A stretch of DNA of 64,000 nucleotides from Streptomyces justiciae (GTDB taxonomy: Bacteria > Actinomycetota > Actinomycetes > Streptomycetales > Streptomycetaceae), in contig NZ_JADDXU010000019.1 of NCBI RefSeq assembly GCF_015163075.1, positions 1 to 64,000 on the forward strand, written 5' to 3'. Made by a program: the position numbers and the translations under genes. How positions within the stretch are numbered: the stretch's first letter is position 1; each line of letters starts with the position of its first letter. This document shows positions 47,550 through 56,526 of this stretch, piece by piece. The notes under the pieces were generated by a model. The model was not told the DNA's origin and made no database searches. It saw only the letters and a program-made list of their open reading frames with translations.

Positions 47550-50360
47550 GTGCAACGGGACTTCCAGGAGCCTGCGAGATGCCGCCCCGACCTGGTCATC
47601 GGCCGGGAGGAGGTGTTCGCCCAGGCCCGCGAGCAGCTCGCCCGGGGCGGCAGCGTGCTGCTGCACGGCCCCGCCGGAATAGGAAAGTCCACCGTCCTGC
47701 GGGCATTGGCCGCCGATAACGGCGGCTCGGCGCGCACCGTGTTGCGCTGCTCGGCCACCGAGTCCGAATCGCATCTCCCCTTCCTCGCCCTCGCCGACCT
47801 GCTCGGTCTGGTCCTCGACGAGGTCTCCGGCAAGCTGCCCGCGGCCCAGCGCACCGCGCTGGAGTCGGCACTCACCGGCCGCGGCGAGTCCACCCTCCAG
47901 CGCGACGGCCTCGCCCTGCGCCTCGCGGTGCTGTCGGCGCTGCGCGCGCTCGCCGCCGAGGGCCCGGTGCTGATCGTCGCCGACGACGTGCAGTGGCTGG
48001 ACTCCGCCAGCGCCGAACTCCTCGGCTTCGCCGCCCGCCGCCTCGGCGACACCCCGGTGCGAATGCTGTGCGCGGTGCGGACCGAGGGCCAGGAGTACGA
48101 CCGTCATCTACGCGCGTCCCCGCCGGACACCCTCGCCCTGCGCGTCAACCCGCTCTCCCGCACCCAGGTCTCCGAACTGCTCGGCCACCGCGGCTACACC
48201 GGCCTGCCCCGCTCCACGGTCCGGGACATCCACCGCACCAGCGGCGGCAACCCCCTCTTCGCCCTGGAACTCGGCCGCGCCCTCAGCGAGAACCCGACCC
48301 CGCCCCGCCCCGGCGAGCCGCTCCCGGTGCCCACCTCGCTGCGCACCCTCGTGCTGAACCGTCTGGAGATGCTCTCCGACGAGGCCCGCCGCACCCTCCT
48401 CGTCGCCAGCGCCGGCGCCCGCCCCACCCCCGCCCTGCTGCGCGCGGCCGGCCGCGAGAACGCCGAGGCGGAGACCGCCCAGGCCGCCGCCCTGGGTCTG
48501 CTGGCCACCGAACCCGAGGGCCCCGCCGTACGGTTCGCGCATCCGCTGATCTCGGCCGCGCTGTACGCGGAGGCGCCCGCGCACGAGCGACGGGCCGCGC
48601 ACGCCGCGCTGTCGAAGGCCGCCTCCGACCCCATCGAGCGGGCCCGGCATCTCGCCCTGGCCACCACCGGCACCGACCCGGACACCGCCGACAGCCTCGC
48701 CGAAGCCGCCTCGCTCGCCCGGGACCGCGGCGCCCCCTCGGTCGCCGCCTCCCTCGGCCTGCTCGCCGCCCGGCACACCCCCGCCGACGGCACCCCGGCC
48801 CCGGACACCCGCCGCCTCCAGGCCGCCGAGGACGCCATCACCGCCGGTGAGCTGGACCTCGCCCGGGACATCGCGCGGGACGTGCTGACCCGGGCGACCG
48901 TGCCCGCGGACCGGGTGCGGGCCTGGATCATCGTGATCGACACCGCGGGCCACGCCATGACCGAGGTCGACTCGGTCTTCCCGCAGGCCCTGGCCGACGC
49001 GGGCGACGACCCCCAGCTGCTCGCCCTGATCCACTACCAGCTGACCTGGCGGGCCGTCCTGGTGGACGGCGACTTCGACCAGGCACGCGAGGAGGCCGCG
49101 CACTCGGCGGCGCTCGCCGCGCGGGCCGGCGACCGCTACAACGAGCTGATGGCGCTGGCCTTCCAGGCCCAGATCGAGACCCTCATGGGCCACCCGGACG
49201 CCCCCGCGACCATCAAGAAGGCCCTGAAGGAGCCCCAGGACCCGAGGGTGTCGTGCCATCACAACGGCGCCGGCTACTCCCGCTTCCGCTGGCTGATCAT
49301 GAGCGACCAGCTCGCCGAGGCCCGCGCGACGGTCACCGCGCTGCTGCGCGAGGTCCAGCGCACCGGGGCGGTCGAGAGCGAGGTGCACTTCCTGCGCGGG
49401 GTGGCCGAGACCGAACTGCGCTCCGGGCACTGCGGCCGCGCCCTCGACCTCGCCCGGGAGAGCCTGATGATGGCCCGCGACACCGGCATCGGCGAGGTCG
49501 CCTCCGCGGTCCTCACCTCGCTCGGCGAGGCCTCCGGCGGCGATGTGGAACGGGCCCTGGAGCTGGCCCGGGAGGCCGTCGCCCACGCCGAGGAGGACGG
49601 CGACCAGATGTACGTCTCCCGCGCGCTGACCGCCCTCGGCTACGCCCAGCTGGTCGCCGGGGACGCCGAGGGGACCGTCCGCTCGCTGCGCCGGGTGCGC
49701 GAGCTGGAGCACGGGCTCGGCATCACCGACCCGGCCCGCGGCCGCTGGCAGGGCGATCTCGCCGAGGCCCTCGTCAGGACCGGTGAGCTGCGCGAGGCCC
49801 AGGACGTCATCGACGTCACCCGGGAGCAGGCGCTGCGGCTCGGCCGGGAGAGCGTGCTCGCGGTGCTGGACCGCGCCGAGGGGCTGCTGCGCGCCGCGCG
49901 CGGTGAACACGAGGCCGCGCTCGCCCAGTTGACGTCGGTGCAGGACCGGCTCGCCAAACTCGGGTACGGCCTGGAGGAGGCCCGCACCGCCTTCGCGCTG
50001 GCCCAGCTGCGCACCCGACGGCCGGGCCCGACGTCGTACGACGAGGCGGCCCGGCTCTTCCGGCGCTGCCGGGCGCTGCCCTGGCTGCGGCAGGTCGACG
50101 CGGCGAGCGTCGTACCGGCGGTCGAACCGGAACCGGCCGCCGCGCCCGCGCCGGCGTCCGACGCCCTGGAGGGGCTCGCGGCGATGGAGCGTCAGGTCGC
50201 CGCGCTCGTCATGGAGGGCGCGACCAACCGGGAGATCGCCGCGCGGCTCTTCATCAGCGTCAAGACGGTCGAGGCGACCCTGACCCGGGTCTACCGGAAG
50301 CTGGGCATCCGCTCGCGGGTGGACATCGTCCGGCTGGCGGCGGGGCGCCGTACGAAGTGA
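47550..50360 (+). CDS. LAL-family LuxR regulator with AAA ATPase
   Basis: A 936-residue large ATP-binding LuxR regulator. The Walker A motif HGPAGIGKSTVL lies at about residues 36-47, Walker B in VLIVADDVQWLDSAS, TPR-like helices follow in the middle, and the C-terminal HTH is AAMERQVAALVMEGATNREI followed by FISVKTVEATLTRVYRKLGI. GTG 47550 is preferred because of GAGGGGA upstream. A TTG at 47466 would add 28 residues. It precedes the trypsin-like protease gene by 224 bp with two dyads, so it may activate that gene. Confidence 0.85.
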   Translation: MQRDFQEPARCRPDLVIGREEVFAQAREQLARGGSVLLHGPAGIGKSTVLRALAADNGGSARTVLRCSATESESHLPFLALADLLGLVLDEVSGKLPAAQRTALESALTGRGESTLQRDGLALRLAVLSALRALAAEGPVLIVADDVQWLDSASAELLGFAARRLGDTPVRMLCAVRTEGQEYDRHLRASPPDTLALRVNPLSRTQVSELLGHRGYTGLPRSTVRDIHRTSGGNPLFALELGRALSENPTPPRPGEPLPVPTSLRTLVLNRLEMLSDEARRTLLVASAGARPTPALLRAAGRENAEAETAQAAALGLLATEPEGPAVRFAHPLISAALYAEAPAHERRAAHAALSKAASDPIERARHLALATTGTDPDTADSLAEAASLARDRGAPSVAASLGLLAARHTPADGTPAPDTRRLQAAEDAITAGELDLARDIARDVLTRATVPADRVRAWIIVIDTAGHAMTEVDSVFPQALADAGDDPQLLALIHYQLTWRAVLVDGDFDQAREEAAHSAALAARAGDRYNELMALAFQAQIETLMGHPDAPATIKKALKEPQDPRVSCHHNGAGYSRFRWLIMSDQLAEARATVTALLREVQRTGAVESEVHFLRGVAETELRSGHCGRALDLARESLMMARDTGIGEVASAVLTSLGEASGGDVERALELAREAVAHAEEDGDQMYVSRALTALGYAQLVAGDAEGTVRSLRRVRELEHGLGITDPARGRWQGDLAEALVRTGELREAQDVIDVTREQALRLGRESVLAVLDRAEGLLRAARGEHEAALAQLTSVQDRLAKLGYGLEEARTAFALAQLRTRRPGPTSYDEAARLFRRCRALPWLRQVDAASVVPAVEPEPAAAPAPASDALEGLAAMERQVAALVMEGATNREIAARLFISVKTVEATLTRVYRKLGIRSRVDIVRLAAGRRTK

Positions 50361-50428
50361 CGGGGCGCGGGCTTTACTGACCCGCGTGGTGTCCGCCTGC
50401 TCCGACCGAGGGTTTTCCCTGCCCAACT

Positions 50429-50454
50429 CCCCTAGGGGGTTCCCTCATTGGGAA
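50429..50454 (+). promoter_or_regulatory. Dyads upstream of trypsin-like protease
   Basis: CCCCTAGGGG (50429-50438) and TTCCC-TCATT-GGGAA (50440-50454) lie back to back in the 224-bp region before the protease. The remainder of that region shows no gene. They could be the binding site of the adjacent LAL regulator or another LuxR-type factor. Confidence 0.55.
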
Positions 50455-50584
50455 GGGGAACTTCCGAGTTCTAGGTTATGAACGTGCCGCTCGCCCGGGC
50501 ATACGGGGGTCGGTCCCGCGACCCCCGTGCTCAACCCCCCACACCCGCGCGTCCCCCCACCGGCAACCCCCACTGAGGAGACTC

Positions 50585-51376
50585 ATGTTCGGGCTCAACC
50601 GCGCAAGAAAGACCGCGGCCGTCGTCGCGGCCACCGCTGCGGCCGCAGCGACCGCGCTGCTCGGCGCCCCCACCGCCGTAGCCGCTCCCCAGCCCATCGT
50701 CGGCGGTACGACGACCACGACGACCTCGTACCCGTTCATGATGCAGATCACGGACGCCTCCCAGAACCAGTTCTGCGGCGGCACCCTGGTCTCCTCGACC
50801 AAGGTCGTGACGGCGGCCCACTGCATGGTCGGCGAGACCACGAGCAGCGTCCGCGTCGTCGGTGGCCGGACCTACCTCAACGGCACCAACGGCACGGTCA
50901 GCCGGGTCAGCAAGATCTGGATCAACCCCAGCTACACGGACGCCACCAACGGCGACGACGTGGCCGTCCTGACCCTCTCGACGGCGATGTCGTACACCCC
51001 GGCGTCGTACGTCTCCTCGTCCCAGACCGGTGTGTACGCGGCGGGCACCACCGCGCGCATCCTCGGCTGGGGCACCACCTCGGAGAACGGCAGCTCCTCC
51101 AACCAGCTGCGGACCGCGACCGTGCCGATCGTGTCCGACTCCAGCTGTGCGAGCTCCTACGGTTCGGACTTCGTCCAGTCCGACATGGTTTGCGCCGGAT
51201 ACACCTCCGGCGGCGTAGACACCTGCCAGGGCGACAGCGGCGGTCCCCTGCTCATCGGGGGCGTCCTGGCAGGGATCACTTCTTGGGGCGAGGGCTGCGC
51301 GGAGGCCGGTTACCCGGGTGTGTACACCCGGCTGACCACCTTCTCCAGCCTGGTGACCGCGCAGGTCAACTCCTAG
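50585..51376 (+). CDS. sprT: Secreted trypsin-like serine protease
   Basis: An extracellular S1 protease. It has 263 residues: Sec signal peptide (1-33, TAAAAATALLGAPTAVAA), a short propeptide, and the mature N-terminus IVGG at 38. The triad is His79 (VTAAHCM), Asp125 (DDVAVLTL) and Ser218 (CQGDSGGPLL). The residue six before the serine is Asp in GGVDTCQGDSGG, giving trypsin-like Arg/Lys specificity. ATG start with GAGGAG upstream. It closely follows the pattern of Streptomyces SprT trypsins. Confidence 0.93.
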   Translation: MFGLNRARKTAAVVAATAAAAATALLGAPTAVAAPQPIVGGTTTTTTSYPFMMQITDASQNQFCGGTLVSSTKVVTAAHCMVGETTSSVRVVGGRTYLNGTNGTVSRVSKIWINPSYTDATNGDDVAVLTLSTAMSYTPASYVSSSQTGVYAAGTTARILGWGTTSENGSSSNQLRTATVPIVSDSSCASSYGSDFVQSDMVCAGYTSGGVDTCQGDSGGPLLIGGVLAGITSWGEGCAEAGYPGVYTRLTTFSSLVTAQVNS

Positions 51377-51416
51377 GTCCCAGAAGTTCTCCTGAGCACC
51401 CCTCAGGTGAAGTACC

Positions 51417-51459
51417 AGGGGGCGTTGCGGGCCTCCACGAGCGGCCCGCAGCGCCCCCT
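51417..51459 (+). terminator. Terminator after protease
   Basis: The 17-nt arm at 51417-51433 (AGGGGGCGTTGCGGGCC) pairs with 51443-51459 with one G-T pair, loop of 9. A smaller hairpin CCTGAG-CACC-CTCAGG lies at 51391-51406. Confidence 0.9.
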
Positions 51460-51479
51460 ATCCACGTTTTCAGAAAGGG

Positions 51480-51662
51480 CTAACGGTCGGCGGTGAGCTT
51501 CCCTGCCGCGCCCCAGCTGTCGGTGGGCACCTCGTGGATCCAGACCTGGACGGTCTCGGCGGGGATCTTGTACGCGTCCACGAACGCGTCGGTGATCCGC
51601 TTGACGAGGTCCCGCTTGAGCTCGGTGTCGCGCGGGCCCTGCTGGACGGTGACGATCGGCAT
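51480..51662 (-). CDS. 4-Oxalocrotonate tautomerase family protein
   Basis: A 60-residue 4-OT-like tautomerase. The N-terminal MPIVTVQQG exposes the catalytic Pro after methionine removal. RDLVKRITDAFVDAYKIPAE and VQVWIHEVPTDSWGAAGKL match the 4-OT family. Its small size is normal for the family, which acts as hexamers. It lies 92 bp downstream of the LysR gene on the same strand. Substrate unknown. Confidence 0.88.
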   Translation of the reverse strand: MPIVTVQQGPRDTELKRDLVKRITDAFVDAYKIPAETVQVWIHEVPTDSWGAAGKLTADR

Positions 51663-51754
51663 GAATGGACTCCCTTGAACGGTGTGCCTGTTCGGTGGTC
51701 GCAGTCCATCGCGTCCGCCGGCCCCGACCAAGAAGCAGCCCGCGACCGCAACGA

Positions 51755-52621
51755 TCAGTTCTCGTGATCGCCGCAGGCCAGGAGCAGTTCCTCCAGATAC
51801 GGCGGGGGTGTCGACGCCCGCACGGCCAGCCCCGTCGACAGGGCGAGACCCGGCGCGCGGAACGGTACGAAGGCCACCCTCGGGGTGTGCAGCACGCGGG
51901 CGTGGGCAGCGTAGACGACCGTCCACAGCGGGCGCGTGCCGATCGTGGCGAGGGTGTCCTGGAGGGAGCCGTTGACCGGTCCGGGCGGCGGCTCGAACCC
52001 GGCCTCGTGGCAGGCGCCGACGACGAGGTCGACGAGGGCGGGGTTGGTGCGCCGGTCGGTGAGGGCGAGCGGCAGCCCGGCGAGTTCCTCGACGCCGATC
52101 TCGGAGCGGGCGGCGAGCGGATGCGCGGCGGGCAGCGCGGCCACCAGGGGGTCGGACCACAAGGGCAGTACGCGTACGCCGGGGACGGGCTCGACGGCTC
52201 GTACGAACGCGGCGTCGAGCTGCCCGCCGGCGACCTGCGCGAGCCGTTCGGCGACGGGCAGGGACACCAGCTCGACCGGGACGTCCGGCGCCCGGCGGGT
52301 GAACGCGGCGAGGACGCGGTCCAGGTGCTCGCCGAGCCCGGTGCTGGTGCCGAGCCTGAGGCCGGGCGGCGGGGCGACGGCAGCCCTGGCCCACTCGGCG
52401 GCGGCCAGCACGGCCCGCGCCTCGGGCAGCAGCCGCTCCCCGGCCGCCGTCAGCCGCACCCGCCGGGGCGAGCGGTCGAACAGCTCGGCCCCCAACTCCC
52501 GCTCCAGCCGCTGGATCTGCTGGCTGACCGCCGACTGCACGATGTGCAAACGCTCGGCGGCCCGCCCGAAGTGCAGTTCCTCGGCGACGGTGACGAAGTA
52601 GCTGAGCTGGCGCAGTTCCAT
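51755..52621 (-). CDS. LysR-family regulator
   Basis: A 288-residue LTTR. The winged HTH at the N-terminus is RQLSYFVTVAEELHFGRAAE then LHIVQSAVSQQIQRLERELG and ELFDRSPRRVRLTAAG. The C-terminal inducer-binding domain follows from about residue 88. It is 10 bp downstream of the AlkZ-like gene and co-directional, so it may be in one transcript with it and with the tautomerase. No divergent partner is apparent. Confidence 0.9.
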   Translation of the reverse strand: MELRQLSYFVTVAEELHFGRAAERLHIVQSAVSQQIQRLERELGAELFDRSPRRVRLTAAGERLLPEARAVLAAAEWARAAVAPPPGLRLGTSTGLGEHLDRVLAAFTRRAPDVPVELVSLPVAERLAQVAGGQLDAAFVRAVEPVPGVRVLPLWSDPLVAALPAAHPLAARSEIGVEELAGLPLALTDRRTNPALVDLVVGACHEAGFEPPPGPVNGSLQDTLATIGTRPLWTVVYAAHARVLHTPRVAFVPFRAPGLALSTGLAVRASTPPPYLEELLLACGDHEN

Positions 52622-52631
52622 GAGGGGGACT

Positions 52632-53732
52632 CTAGGAGGGTCGTACGGCGGTCCCGAACCGGATGTCGTACGAGGTCCCGGGGTGCATGGTCGCGAGCAT
52701 CCGCATCCCCTCTTCCGTGACCTCCTGGCGCTGGGCCTTGGTCAGCTTGCCGAACGGCTCGACGACGAGGGTGTCCTCCTCCAGCTTCCACACGCCCGCC
52801 AGGAAGCCGTCGACGAGGAAGGTGGCGTACACCATGTTCCCGACCCAGCTGCGGCCCCAGTACTCGGCCGGGATGACGCGGGTGCGGTCGGCGTGGGAGA
52901 GGAGGAGGTTGTCGAACTCGGGGAGGAAGCGGGGCGGGGCCGGGGTGTCGGCGGCGGGGCGCGGGGCGTCGGGGAGGTCGAAGAGCTCGACGCCGTGCTC
53001 GTCGCGGAAGGTCAGCAGCCGGGGGCGCAGGCGCTCGAACGCTTCCTTGAGGCGGGTCAGTCCGGCCCAGGTCTGCATGTCCTTCACGGAGGCGGGGCCG
53101 AAGGCGGCGAGGTAGCGCAGGACGGTGGCGTCCGGGGCGGGGACGGGTTCGGCTGGGCGGCCGAGCCAGTGCTCGGCGGTGGTGAGGGCGACCTGGCCGC
53201 TGCGTCCCCACAGTCCGCGCGGGGTGACCTGGACGAGGGGGAGGCGGCAGCGGGCAGCGATCGCGAGGGACTGCGGGTCGGCGTCCGGCCACTCTTCCAG
53301 CAGGGCCTCGCGCAGCTGCTTCATGGTGCGCGGCTCGGCCTCGACGAGGTCGCGGGCGAGGGCGGCGAGCCGGTCCAGATCGACGCCGACAAGTCCCTTG
53401 CGGAAGTTGGTGAGTTCGCGGTCGCGGGCGGCCTGGACGAGCGGGCGCAGGGTGAGGGCGTCGTCGGCGGTGTGGGTGTGGATGGTCGAGCGCATGGTGA
53501 CGATCCGGACGACCTCGCGGTCGGCCATCAGCTCGGACAGCGCCTCGGGGCGGAAGCCGTCGAGGCGGGCGGCGAGCGCGTAGTACGGCGGCTTGACGTT
53601 CTGCGCCTGGAGCCCGAGCAGATGCTCCACGGCCGCCCGCGCCGTCAGGGGCGAGCGGTTCAGCAGCAACTGCCGGTCGAGGGTCGCGCGGTTGAGGGCG
53701 CGGGTGCCGAGCACGGGGTCCGTCTTCGTCAT
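52632..53732 (-). CDS. AlkZ/YcaQ-like HTH_42 DNA glycosylase candidate
   Basis: A 366-residue winged-helix HTH_42 family protein. The N-terminal LLGLQAQNVKPPYYALAARL contains Gln42-Ala-Gln44. In AlkZ, the azinomycin-resistance glycosylase, the two catalytic glutamines form a QxQ motif at nearly the same position, while YcaQ has a related acidic version. TMRSTIHTHTADDAL and AEYWGRSWVGNMVYATFLVDGF are also typical. It therefore probably unhooks bulky or cross-linked purine adducts. The ATG at 53732 diverges from CorA. It precedes the LysR gene by 10 bp. Confidence 0.75.
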   Translation of the reverse strand: MTKTDPVLGTRALNRATLDRQLLLNRSPLTARAAVEHLLGLQAQNVKPPYYALAARLDGFRPEALSELMADREVVRIVTMRSTIHTHTADDALTLRPLVQAARDRELTNFRKGLVGVDLDRLAALARDLVEAEPRTMKQLREALLEEWPDADPQSLAIAARCRLPLVQVTPRGLWGRSGQVALTTAEHWLGRPAEPVPAPDATVLRYLAAFGPASVKDMQTWAGLTRLKEAFERLRPRLLTFRDEHGVELFDLPDAPRPAADTPAPPRFLPEFDNLLLSHADRTRVIPAEYWGRSWVGNMVYATFLVDGFLAGVWKLEEDTLVVEPFGKLTKAQRQEVTEEGMRMLATMHPGTSYDIRFGTAVRPS

Positions 53733-53875
53733 GCTCCGCACGTTAGCCGCCCTTGCGGACACCTTCTGTCCGCAAGGCTCACCGGATCCACGACCACCCG
53801 CCCCCGCCGACGTCGTTTGCCCCGTATATCCTGCTCGGTGATCACGCAGCCGTGGACTCGACTTGAGAGGCAGCC

Positions 53876-55042
53876 GTGATGTCCGAGCGACGTGCCCGAC
53901 CGAACGGGAAGGGCCGGGGCAGGTCCGCCTGGCTTCGGTCCCTGGCCGCGGCGGCCACTCCGCCGACGCCGGAGCGGCGCCCGGCGCCCGAGGCGGAGCC
54001 GGCGCCCCCGGAGGCGGAACCGGCGAGCATCGTCCAGGCGGCCCTGTACCGCGACGGCGTGCGGGTGTCGTCGCCCGCGACGCTCGCCGAGACGTTCCGT
54101 GAGTTGCGGCTTCAGCGTTCCGGCATGGCGTGGATCGGTCTGGCCCGGCCCACCGAGGCCGAACTCCTGTCCCTGGCCGCCGAGTTCGACCTGCATCCAC
54201 TGGCGGTCGAGGACGCGATGGAGGCCCACCAGCGGCCCAAGCTGGAGCGGTACGGCGAGACGCTCTTCGTCGTGCTGCGGGCGGCCCGCTATCTGGACGC
54301 CCCCGAGGAGGTCGACTTCGGTGAGCTGCACGTCTTCGTCGGCCCCGACTTCGTGATCACGGTCCGGCACGGCGCCGCCCCCGACCTGTCGGCGGTCCGC
54401 GGCCGCATGGAGGCGACGCCTGACCTGCTGAAGCTGGGCCCGGAGGCGGTGCTGTACGCGATCCTGGACGCGGTGGTCGACGGCTACGCGCCGGTCGTGT
54501 CGGGCGTCCAGAACGACATCGACGAGATCGAGACGGAGGTCTTCCGCGGCGACCCGGAGGTCTCCCGCCGTATCTACGAACTCTCCCGCGAGATGGTCGA
54601 GTTCCAGCGCGCCACCCGCCCCCTGGTCGGCATGCTGCACGGCCTGATGGCCGGCTTCTCCAAGTACGGCACGGACGAGGAACTCCAGCGCTATCTGCGC
54701 GACGTCGCCGACCACGTCACCCACACCAGCGAGCGCGTCGACGGCTTCCGCCAGGCCCTCACCGAGATCCTCACGGTCAACGCGACCCTGGTCACCCAGC
54801 AGCAGAACGCGGAGATGCGGGCGCTGGCCGAGGCGGGGTTCGAGCAGAACGAGGAGATCAAGAAGATCTCCAGCTGGGCCGCGATCCTCTTCGCGCCCAC
54901 CCTCGTCGGCACGATCTACGGCATGAACTTCGTCCACATGCCCGAGCTGGACTGGAGCTTCGGGTACCCCTTCGCGATCGGGCTGATGGGCGTGGTCTGT
55001 GTCAGCCTGTACGTGATCTTCAAACGGCGGGACTGGCTCTGA
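53876..55042 (+). CDS. corA: CorA-family Mg2+/Co2+ transporter
   Basis: A 388-residue divalent-cation channel. A cytoplasmic N-terminal alpha/beta and long helical region precedes two C-terminal membrane helices. The selectivity motif GMN lies at residues 349-351 in IYGMNFVHMPEL between them; the final helix is PFAIGLMGVVCVSLYVIF with the basic tail KRRDWL. Residues 20-50 are a Pro/Glu-rich insertion. Start GTG 53876 or ATG 53879, with GAGAGG upstream. Two CNNM/CorC-type genes nearby suggest a local Mg2+ homeostasis theme. Confidence 0.92.
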   Translation: MMSERRARPNGKGRGRSAWLRSLAAAATPPTPERRPAPEAEPAPPEAEPASIVQAALYRDGVRVSSPATLAETFRELRLQRSGMAWIGLARPTEAELLSLAAEFDLHPLAVEDAMEAHQRPKLERYGETLFVVLRAARYLDAPEEVDFGELHVFVGPDFVITVRHGAAPDLSAVRGRMEATPDLLKLGPEAVLYAILDAVVDGYAPVVSGVQNDIDEIETEVFRGDPEVSRRIYELSREMVEFQRATRPLVGMLHGLMAGFSKYGTDEELQRYLRDVADHVTHTSERVDGFRQALTEILTVNATLVTQQQNAEMRALAEAGFEQNEEIKKISSWAAILFAPTLVGTIYGMNFVHMPELDWSFGYPFAIGLMGVVCVSLYVIFKRRDWL

Positions 55043-55095
55043 GACGAGGCCGGGCCCCTGATTTCCGATGGTTTCCGACGGAAGAGGAACGACCC

Positions 55096-56508
55096 ATGGT
55101 CGAGCAGGACGAGCGATTCGATGTTGTCGTACTCGGCGCCGGGCCCGGCGGCTACGTCGCCGCCGTCCGCGCCGCCCAGCTGGGCAAGCGCGTCGCGGTC
55201 GTCGAGGAGAAGTACTGGGGCGGCGTCTGTCTGAACGTCGGCTGCATCCCCACCAAGGCCCTGCTGCGCAACGCCGAGCTGGCGCACATATTCACCCATG
55301 AGGCGAAGACCTTCGGCATCAAGGTGGACGGCCAGGTCTCCTTCGACTACGGCGAGGCCTACCGCCGCAGCCGCAAGGTCGCCGACGGCCGGGTCAAGGG
55401 CGTCCACTACCTGATGAAGAAGAACAAGATCACCGAGGTGAACGGCCGCGGCACCTTCCTCGACCCGCACACCCTCCAGGTCACCGACTACGACGGCAAC
55501 ACCCGCACGATCGGCTTCGACCACTGCATCATCGCCACCGGCGCCACCCCCAAGCTGCTGCCCGGCACCAAGCGCAGCGCCCGCGTGGTCACCTTCGAGG
55601 AGCAGATCCTCGCCGAGGACCTCCCCCAGTCGATCGTCGTCGCGGGTGCCGGCGCCATCGGCGTCGAGTTCGCGTACGTGCTCCACAACTACGGCGTGAA
55701 GGTCACCATCGTCGAGTTCCTCGACCGCGTGGCGCCCCTGGAGGACGCCGAGGTGTCCGCCGAGCTCGCCCGGCAGTACCGCAAGCTGGGCATCGACGTC
55801 CTCACCTCCACCCGCGTCGACGCCATCGACGAGTCCGGCCCCCAGGTGCGCGTCACCGTCACCGCCAAGGACGGCTCGCAGAAGATCCTGGAGGCCGACA
55901 AGGTCCTCCAGGCCATCGGCTTCGCCCCGAACGTCACCGGGTACGGCCTGGAGAACACCGGCGTGAAGGTCACCGACCGCGGCGCCATCGACGTCGACGG
56001 CCGCTGCCGCACCTCCGTGCCGCACCTGTACGCCATCGGTGACGTGACCGCCAAGCTGATGCTCGCGCACACCGCCGAGGCCATGGGGATCATCGCCGCC
56101 GAGACGATCGCGGACGCCGAGACCATGGAGCTCGACTACGCGATGATCCCGCGCGCCACCTTCTGCCAGCCCCAGATCGCCAGCTTCGGCTACACCGAGG
56201 CGCAGGCCCGCGAGCTCGGCTACGACGTCAAGGTCGCCAAGTTCCCGTTCACGGCGAACGGCAAGTCCCACGGCCTCGGTGACACCACCGGCTTCGTGAA
56301 GCTGATCAGCGACGCCAAGTACGGCGAGCTCATCGGCGGCCACCTCGTCGGCCCGGACGTCACCGAGCTGCTGCCGGAGCTGACGCTGGCCCAGCAGTGG
56401 GACCTGACCGTGCACGAGGTCGCCCGGAACGTGCACGCCCACCCGACGCTCAGCGAGGCCGTCAAGGAGGCCGTGCACGGCCTGGCCGGCCACATGATCA
56501 ACATGTGA
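55096..56508 (+). CDS. lpd: Dihydrolipoyl dehydrogenase
   Basis: FAD-dependent E3 enzyme re-oxidising dihydrolipoamide with NAD+. It has 470 residues. FAD motif VVLGAGPGGYVAAVRAAQLG (13-32), redox disulfide Cys45/Cys50 in GGVCLNVGCIPTKAL, NAD motif VVAGAGAIGVEFAYVLHNYG, and the C-terminal His-Glu catalytic base in HAHPTLSEAVKEA. GGAAGAGGAACG precedes the ATG. It is not next to E1/E2 genes, so it is either the housekeeping E3 for several complexes or a paralogue with another partner. Confidence 0.94.
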   Translation: MVEQDERFDVVVLGAGPGGYVAAVRAAQLGKRVAVVEEKYWGGVCLNVGCIPTKALLRNAELAHIFTHEAKTFGIKVDGQVSFDYGEAYRRSRKVADGRVKGVHYLMKKNKITEVNGRGTFLDPHTLQVTDYDGNTRTIGFDHCIIATGATPKLLPGTKRSARVVTFEEQILAEDLPQSIVVAGAGAIGVEFAYVLHNYGVKVTIVEFLDRVAPLEDAEVSAELARQYRKLGIDVLTSTRVDAIDESGPQVRVTVTAKDGSQKILEADKVLQAIGFAPNVTGYGLENTGVKVTDRGAIDVDGRCRTSVPHLYAIGDVTAKLMLAHTAEAMGIIAAETIADAETMELDYAMIPRATFCQPQIASFGYTEAQARELGYDVKVAKFPFTANGKSHGLGDTTGFVKLISDAKYGELIGGHLVGPDVTELLPELTLAQQWDLTVHEVARNVHAHPTLSEAVKEAVHGLAGHMINM

Positions 56509-56526
56509 CCGGCGGCGCCGGCCGCG

